Assembly (NCBI GenBank): GCA_028565635.1 | Contig: JAOXYB010033296.1 | Span: 1 to 14,268 of the forward strand | DNA: 14,268 nucleotides | Source of the DNA: Phoronis ovalis | Lineage: Eukaryota > Phoronida > Phoronidae | Reading direction: 5' to 3' | In this document: positions 8,366 through 14,268 of the stretch, in pieces | Numbering within the stretch: position 1 is the first letter of the stretch | Layout: each line of letters starts with the position of its first letter | Made by a program: the position numbers and the translations under genes | Notes under the pieces: generated by a model | The model's input: the letters and a program-made list of their open reading frames with translations, nothing else | The model's database searches: none | What the model was told of the DNA's origin: nothing

Positions 8366-9730
8366 TTGTGTTACCAGTTTCATTTCGTTGATGGGTCTGC
8401 ATTATCTCACTAATATTAGATAATTCTTCTATGTATTGGTTTGATTTGCATGTTTCTTATTACTCCGCAACTGATTTGATTCTGATTCAGATAATCAAGA
8501 AAAGCCGAACTAAACAGTACAACTGGATTTAGTGCATTATGTAGCTTTCATTGTGGTTTTGGGTTGCTTAGTTTAAAAGACTGCTGCTACATAGTTAAAC
8601 TGTGAACTGTTTGTGATACTAATATGCATTTTTTCATTTCATTACCATATTTTTCTGGTTCATTCTCATCAATAATTTTGAAGTTTTGACCACAACCTGA
8701 ATGCTTCCAGACCATTGTGGCAAAACGTGGTGCTCATAGCCAGTGGCAAGTTTTGCTGAGTAGATATTTTTGCAAACTAAAGACTTCTGGTATCATTATC
8801 ATTCGAATTTCAGAATGAGATCACGGTTTGTAAGCCATATTCATATTACATGAATTAAGTCCCATTGTAGATACTTTTTGTAATTCATGATTTAATAATT
8901 GCTCCTTTTTTCACTGAAGTTTTGCTGTTAACTAATGTAACTTTTCGCTGCAGAAAACTTTAAAATTGTGTATTATGAAAGGATGTCATTATGAATCATG
9001 TTTTAAGCCTCATTTTGATATTGTTATAATTATGGATCATCATTCACCTACCATTATATTTATCTTCTTGTGTTACTAGATCTGATTTGACTGTGATCAT
9101 AGGGACTAGCCCATTTAAAATCATCAGCCCAGGGAAGACCCGAAATTATAATTATTAGGTGTTGCATAAAGTTTCACAGTAAGAGGGTAGGTAGAAAAAG
9201 TTTCTATTTCTAGTTTGAACTGTGGTGGAAAGAGGATGATATTTACTTAAAAATTTCAGGTAGCCCACTGATAATTTTAATGAAACAGCCTTCATTCCAT
9301 GGTAGAACATATACAGACATTTTTTTAGATTCTAAGAATTCTCATAGTTTTATTGTTTGTAGAAAATGTTTAGATATGCGTACATTTCCTGCTCTGTCAT
9401 TGTATTATATTGTAAAAGTATGCAGAAAAATTGTAAAAACAAGTAATTTGTATATAAAAAATATTAAATCAATGTGTTGGACAAGTTTCTATATAAATGT
9501 AGAATCTAAGAAAGGCTAACTTAACATTGTTGTTTTATTGTCTACATTATGTAGGAAGACAATGGAAGAAACAGGTTGAATTTTTATGCAGCCAGACAGC
9601 AGTTGAAGTGCATCATTCTCTGAATCAGTATGCTAACAAATTAAAAAACCTCAATTAGAAAACAACAACATTTAGCTTTAGATTTTATATTACTATGATT
9701 TATTTTTAATAAATACACCACGCGCATCCA
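8366..9730 (+). other. TRAK 3' UTR (inferred)
   Basis: After the TAA at 8363 there is about 1.3 kb of AT-rich sequence with no family-like coding, running to the best poly(A) signal at 9708. Open frames such as 9280-9519 show no domain or codon signature. One UGUANAUA-type Pumilio-like site (TGTATATA, 9449-9456) is present. The true cleavage site needs transcript data. Confidence 0.6.
9699..9713. promoter_or_regulatory. Back-to-back poly(A) signals between convergent genes
   Basis: TTTATT at 9699-9704 is AATAAA on the minus strand, and AATAAA at 9708-9713 serves the plus strand. The 15-bp block can supply a hexamer to both converging transcripts. A second plus-strand AATAAA lies at 9781-9786. 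Use by the minus-strand gene would imply a 3' UTR of about 1 kb. Confidence 0.5.
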
Positions 9731-10728
9731 GATGGATGCATATCTCAAAATTTGAGTCCTAACACACATTTTAAGAAAAAAATAAAACTTATCTTTTCTC
9801 TATAATTATATATGTACTGTAAGTCAGGAAACGGGGAAATTACCTAGCTATGTATTCATAATTAAAAAAACTAACAACATTGCATGGACGGAGATGGAAG
9901 AAAAAAGTACATACTCGGTAAATAATTAACAAAATTATAAAATAATACATGTATTGACTAGAAAATGACAGCATGCATATCCCAGTCACTGTGTAATCAT
10001 TACAAAAACTACTTATTTTTCAATATCATAAGATTTATACACTTGAGCTTACTTGTCTTCGCCATCTATAATGTTTAACTGTTTTTCAAGTAATCATAAG
10101 GACTGAGGTAATAGTTTTTAAAAAACTTGATCCACCAGCTAATTCTGGTTAATAGTTTAATCTTAAAAGATCCCGATATAATACACCCATACAAATAACA
10201 AGCGTTCAAACTGTCTATTAATATCTAAGTATAAATAACTCTGTATAGAAATATTCACATACATTCCGAAAGATAAAAAACAACAAATTCCAAAAGTGTT
10301 TTGTAAATGTGGACAAAAAGTTATCATAAATTTATAGGATTTATAGATTTCTCACGTCTTTGTGTCAAAGCTTTGTTTTACCCAGTGAGAGGCTGTTTTC
10401 TTGTTAATGTATGTAAAACAGTAATAGATACAATTAATTTATATCATCTACTAGAAGATATGCAGCACAGATTCATTGAACCTGAAAATATGGCTTTGTT
10501 TAGTTTAAGTATGCAATACTGACAATAATTACTCAAACAGGTACAAAATCTTCTATCATACTGTGAGTACTAGCAAATGCTAAGAAAGTCTGCAAATTGC
10601 ATTCTTTTTAAGTTCAGTTCCTGGGATTCAGTTGAACACCTAATGTTGCCATATATGGTAGAACTCGAAGGCACATCATGTTACCACTGGTACATTCTAG
10701 CACCGGTGCTTATGAATTATATTGCTTA
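9714..10728 (-). other. Intergenic and CCDC169 3' UTR region
   Basis: AT-rich sequence to the left of the minus-strand stop codon. It should hold the CCDC169 3' UTR. The only canonical minus-strand hexamer noted is at 9699-9704, with the variant ATTAAA at 10156-10161. A 6-bp stem hairpin (GCATCC-AGAT-GGATGC, 9724-9739) and two short palindromes near the stop (10682-10692, 10699-10710) are the only structures seen. The forward frame at 10307-10522 shows no recognisable protein. Confidence 0.55.
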
Positions 10729-10855
10729 TTAACCTGAAGTTGGTGAAGATGTATGACTTGAATCTCCTTCAATCTTTGGTAAATTTTTCACAGCGGCTGT
10801 CTTCTTAATTGGTCCTCTCTTTGGGTCAATAATACGCTGGTCATCTGGTATATTT
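10729..10855 (-). CDS. CCDC169: CCDC169-like last exon
   Basis: Acceptor TTTTCTCATAG. One base completes Arg, then 41 codons and TAA (10729-10731). IIDPKRGPIKKTAAVKNLPK matches the family's terminal KRGPVKK ... LPEL block, the most specific part of the identification. It ends in a short Ser/Thr-rich tail. Confidence 0.83.
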
Positions 10856-13828
10856 CTATGAGAAAATAACAATCAGAAACGATCATAATCATTCAGTTAA
10901 TGTGTTTATTATAACAACCACATGAGCTGTTTTCGTTAACAGTATGACATTTGATAATAAACAGTTTGTATAATAATTATTATATCTTAATACAGTTTTA
11001 CACAGATTACTTGAAACTTAACATTTTCCTACAGGTTTGAAAGATCCTGTCACTTGTTTTGGTATATACAGCAGTGGTATGCATTCGGATACATTCCCAA
11101 CTTTTTAATCAACTGGTAAAAAATTACTGAAATCTCAATGAATAACATTCAGTATTGGTGAATAATTAAATGTATTAATTTAAAGTAGGGATTTAATTAA
11201 CTACATCATAGTATAAAAGAAATACTGTAACATTGCTTTCAAAGCTTTAGAAGTTGTCATGACATATTTTCTCAGTGGAAATTTAAATTGATTATAAAAT
11301 AATTATCAAGTTTTGTGAAAACGCTACAAACAGAATTATAGTAAACATCAACTTACATTTAATGTGCTATATATTCATTCTACAACTAACAAACATTACA
11401 AAGCTTCCTGTGCATGGTGTAGATCTTGTATTTGTCAATTTACCTGTTAGATGTTTCTGTCCTGGACGTTTTAGAATAAGGATCCAACTCCCTTGGTGAT
11501 ACTTGGATCAAAGCTTTCTGTTTGTGCTTTAGTTCATCATTGGTATATTTAGTAGCATTAATTTCTAAAACATACTGCTTACGTTCTTCATTTGCCTTGT
11601 GGTATGCCTGGGAGCAAAAAAAATATCAACAAACAATTAGGCTTTGCTCACATAGAAACATACACCACTGACCAGACTATGGTAGGTATACTACAGAAAC
11701 CAAGAAATATTAGCAAGGAAAAAAGTGTTCATAATAAGTGATAATAAATGACGTATGGTCATAAGACCCGTATTAGGGAACATAGAGGCTCCACTTCAAA
11801 CTCCGCAGTTACAAAACATTTTACCAACACTGGACATAACCGTGATCAAGTGGGATTATTACATAATCTTAGATCACGAATCCACAACCACCACCAGAAA
11901 GATTAAGGAGGCGATACACATTTGGACTCACAGGCCAGCCATGAACAGGGACATGGGATATGATCTCCCTCCGATTTATGACAATCTTTTGAGGTCAAGT
12001 GATCATGTGACCTATTCCCGCCATATCAGAAAGGACTGATGATCGAAGGCCTCGAGATGAGACTGAAAGCTCTCTAGCTTAAAAAAATGCGAGATTCAGA
12101 TATATTGACTAAATTTATTATAATGATATCTTATTCACTGAATTGCTGTAACATCAAATGAACTTACATGCTGATAAAAAGATGATGTTTATTAACTCAT
12201 GTTGATAGAATACATATTTTAATTATGCACTTTTAACTTTTTAGTTTCAAATGAATAAATTATGATCATTGACTCATGTGAGACGGTAACTGATACCTAT
12301 AATCAGCCGGTTTTGTAGAGTTATTTAACAAGAGCTTGAAACCATCACATTGATTAGTGTTTTGAAAAAACAAACAATTATAAATACTATCAAAGAATCA
12401 GCATTTTTATTATTATTTTTGCAGCAATAAAATGCTCCTTTCAGTTCTGACCAGCTCTTTTAATTTTTGGCAAATCAAAATAATGATGTCAGTGAAAATG
12501 AATACCACTTCACATTTACATAAAATGAGGATATTTTTTCTTGTCCTTACAAACCTTAGATTCTTGATCCAGCCTCCATTCCAAGTCACGTAGTTGACCT
12601 TCTAATGTTTGCTTTTCTCGTTCCATCATCTTTATCATGTGTGGATTGGCCTGCAAACAAATTTACAAGATAGTTCACTATAACTTTAACATTAATTTCA
12701 TAAAATCCATTTAGACATGTTCAAGCACAAAAATAAAGTAAAGAACAAAAACAGCCCATTTCAAGAGTTTGTATTATTATCAAAAGTAAGTTAATCATAC
12801 AAATGTTTTAAGATAATTTTTCATGAATACCAAAGACAGAGAATTAAGTGTGCTAAAAATATGCTCTCATTTTCAGTTAAAGTGATTAAATTTAATGCAG
12901 TATAGAAAAAAACTGAAATACAAATTGATAGTAAAAACAGAGTTTTGACTGGTTTTTAGCTTTTTTTCAGTCATTTTTATCTTGAATTTCTTTTTACTTT
13001 GCTTTGCTTTCATTTATAATGAGCAGTTAATCTAACTTTTGTAGTTTTTTTCTTCAATGTACTTCATGTATACAGCCATGCAACTAAAACATTATTGAAG
13101 CTTTTCAATACTAGATGCGCAAAAGCTCAAGTCAAATCACACAATATCACCCTCACATTGCCCTCACCTACAACAAGCAGTGACTATTACCAAGCATACC
13201 GAGTATATTATTTCAATGCATGACATACACACTTTTAAAAATAATGTTTTGTGCATTCTTTTAATAATTAAAATTACTATATAACTAACACCAGCAACTA
13301 TAAAGTAAATTAGCTGGGCTTGTTTTATAAACAGGAAAGTATTGCATCATGCATTTAATCACACTCAGCTATAACATAACAGGCAATATGCTACCATTCA
13401 CTACTTATTCAGTATTTTTACATGTATATCTAGCGAGCAGAATATTAAATGCATTCCGTAAGATCGATAAGCTAATACTTAAAATGGGTAAAAACTCACA
13501 TATGGCTGTTAAACATCAAATAAATTTCAAAAAGCAATTAGTTTAAAATAATATTATGATTATATTATACAGTTTTAATGTCAATCGCATGGGATCTAAG
13601 CACTATAAACTATATTGGAAATGTGTCACAGTTGGTTGATTTTTCAAAGAAGCATAGTACACAAAAAGTCAAAGGCATGATACAGTAAAAAAATATACAC
13701 ACTCCTACAATTGTTATTTTTTTCTGAAGCTTTCAAAACTATGACTTGGGGGAAAATATTCTAATTATATGCACTTACATCTTCTAAATTAAGTCCATCT
13801 CCATGTACTCTGTAATGGGATTCTTTCC
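10729..13828 (-). CDS. CCDC169: CCDC169-like coiled-coil protein, last four coding exons
   Basis: Four minus-strand exons with GT-AG junctions join in one frame of about 144 codons ending in TAA. The first visible exon is entered with two bases of a split codon, so the N-terminal exons lie to the right. The protein begins KESHYRVHGDGLNLEDANP, then a charged helical coil (MERE KQTLEGQLRDLE ... LDQESKAYHKANEERKQY), and ends with a Ser/Thr tail preceded by a basic DPKRGPIKK block. Vertebrate CCDC169 has KTLESQVKYY, LEQEAKAYQK, ERRTYLAE and a terminal AKRGPVKK followed by LPEL, in the same order (recalled, not searched). The function of CCDC169 is not established. Other short coiled-coil families are possible, but the conserved basic C-terminal block argues for this one. 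Confidence 0.72.
10856..11443 (-). other. CCDC169 intron C, featureless
   Basis: GT-AG intron on the minus strand, AT-rich. Neither strand shows a long frame, tRNA-like box pair or clear repeat. Confidence 0.7.
11444..11607 (-). CDS. CCDC169: CCDC169-like exon C: coiled coil and linker
   Basis: Acceptor GCTCCCAG after a T-rich tract, donor AACAG|GTAAAT. It reads AYHKANEERKQYVLEINAT, then DELKHKQKALIQVS and RELDPYSKTSRTETSN. AYHKANEERKQY parallels vertebrate AYQKINNERRTY. It ends with two bases of an Arg codon. Confidence 0.83.
11608..12554 (-). other. CCDC169 intron B with retroelement fragment
   Basis: GT-AG intron on the minus strand. About 330 bp of it is the decayed retroelement listed separately, on the opposite strand. 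The remainder (12085-12554 and 11608-11740) is AT-rich with nothing recognised. Confidence 0.7.
11748..12082 (+). mobile_element. Retroelement 3' fragment, probably Penelope-like (GIY-YIG end), frameshifted
   Basis: Two plus-strand frames together show the C-terminal end of the reverse-transcriptase/GIY-YIG type proteins common in invertebrate genomes. Frame A (11754-11840) reads RIREHRGSTSNSAVTKHF then NTGHN. Frame B (about 11845-11997) reads WDYYIILDHES, RKIKEAIHIW, RPAMNRDMGYDLPPIYDNLL. The family pattern is 'REH ... AV..H ... GH . . W ... RE ... KEAI.I ... P.MNRD.G..LP..Y..LL'. A frame change near 11841-11850 breaks it, there is no reverse-transcriptase core, and the left end is abrupt, so it is a dead 5'-truncated copy. 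No target-site duplication could be picked out. A third frame may carry a few more residues to a stop at 12080-12082. The family (Penelope-like versus another GIY-YIG or LINE group) is less certain than the retroelement call. Confidence 0.68.
12555..12650 (-). CDS. CCDC169: CCDC169-like exon B: coiled coil
   Basis: Acceptor TTTGCAG, donor TCTAAG|GTTTGT. Exactly 32 codons, phase 0 on both sides: ANPHMIKMMEREKQTLEG, then QLRDLEWRLDQESK. This is the strongest match to the vertebrate protein (LEDEKKTLESQ ... LKLEQEAK). Confidence 0.82.
12651..13778 (-). other. CCDC169 intron A, featureless
   Basis: GT-AG intron on the minus strand, 1.1 kb, AT-rich. The forward frame at 13349-13546 has no family resemblance. 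No mobile element recognised. Confidence 0.65.
13779..13828 (-). CDS. CCDC169: CCDC169-like exon A (first in window)
   Basis: On the minus strand, acceptor TTATTTGTAG and donor GAAGAT|GTAAGT. It holds two bases of a split codon, then sixteen codons, KESHYRVHGDGLNLED. Its donor is a perfect consensus and its exit phase 0 matches the next exon. The sequence itself is weakly conserved, and the call rests on the splice sites and phase. Confidence 0.7.
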
Positions 13829-14268
13829 CTACAAATAACCAAGAATTAAATAAATAGGACACAGGATAGCCGCATTTTATAATATGTGCCAAATACATTA
13901 ATTCTGATTTTCTTTCTAAAGCAGCACTTTTGAGAGATGATTCTGTCAGGAGAGCTTTTAATTAATTCTATTTTGAATAAATCTACTTCTTACACTCAGT
14001 TAGAATCTACTTGTGAGATTCTCGCTGAAACAAACAGACTTTGGAATCAGTTTCATTTAACAGACTTCTGCTTTTAAGAAGATTGGTGTACATGTATGCG
14101 TACATTTTGGTGGGGGTGTGCAGTCCAGTTGAAAATTTTGGATTTGGATTGTATACTTCTTACTGTATGTTTTTGGTTTGCTACCGTCAAGAAATTTGGA
14201 TTGCTACCCGCTGCTTACAGCAGATAATTTGGATTAATTTTAGGTTTGTATCCATAAAACGATTTTTG
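13829..14268 (-). other. CCDC169 upstream intron, right edge of window
   Basis: Begins at the exon A acceptor. No upstream coding exon could be read in any minus-strand frame. The right end has four TTTGGATT-type words between 14137 and 14235 and two GCTACC words, suggesting a degraded simple or dispersed repeat. Confidence 0.6.

Noticed and set aside
9280-9519. 79-codon frame in the TRAK 3' UTR
   Set aside because: No domain or family resemblance, AT-driven composition, and no splice or context support.
10307-10522. 71-codon plus-strand frame in the intergenic region
   Set aside because: Opposite strand to the CCDC169 3' UTR, with no recognisable protein and a length expected by chance.
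13349-13546. 65-codon plus-strand frame in a CCDC169 intron
   Set aside because: No similarity to a known family. It lies inside an intron on the opposite strand.
13994-14024. Minus-strand 31-nt candidate upstream CCDC169 exon flanked by AG and GTAAGA
   Set aside because: All three frames contain stop codons.
1-14268. Bacterial accessory region or defence system
   Set aside because: Spliced coding exons, metazoan protein families and poly(A) signals show nuclear eukaryotic DNA.

Overview
The window is eukaryotic nuclear DNA, probably from a lophotrochozoan invertebrate, and a bivalve-type mollusc is the best guess. It is AT-rich, its genes are split into short GT-AG exons (50-240 bp) with introns of 0.2-1.4 kb, and TACATGTA-like words recur as they do in many molluscan genomes. 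The species cannot be fixed from the sequence. There is no operon, ribosome-binding site, CRISPR array or other prokaryotic feature.

Plus strand, 580-8365: the 3' part (12 exons, about 917 codons) of a TRAK/Milton gene. This is the adaptor that links mitochondria, through Miro, to kinesin-1 and dynein. The first exon is entered mid-codon, so the start codon and N-terminus lie to the left. The dynein-binding CC1 box (AAxxG), the central coiled coils, the Spindly motif, the Milton-domain signatures (DLETAIRRL, PEKLQIVKPMEGS) and an acidic FEEDD patch appear in the order known for the family. A single 1.07-kb last exon codes for a long Ser/Thr/Pro/Met-rich tail. The 3' UTR runs to about 9.7 kb.

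Minus strand, 13828-10729: the last four coding exons of a small coiled-coil gene that I read as CCDC169. Its coiled-coil segment and C-terminal KRGPIKK block resemble the vertebrate protein. Upstream exons lie to the right of the window. The two genes converge, and a compact A/T block at 9699-9713 carries a poly(A) hexamer on each strand.

The non-coding parts hold transposon debris. The large TRAK intron (5893-7299) contains a tRNA-like SINE head on the minus strand, a roughly 110-bp direct repeat about 1.1 kb apart, and a candidate inverted-repeat pair. A CCDC169 intron holds a frameshifted, 5'-truncated fragment of a retroelement protein, probably Penelope-like, on the plus strand. I see no new multi-gene system. 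The points most worth following are the skippable exon carrying the Spindly motif, the repeat-built TRAK tail, and the repeat structure of the large intron.
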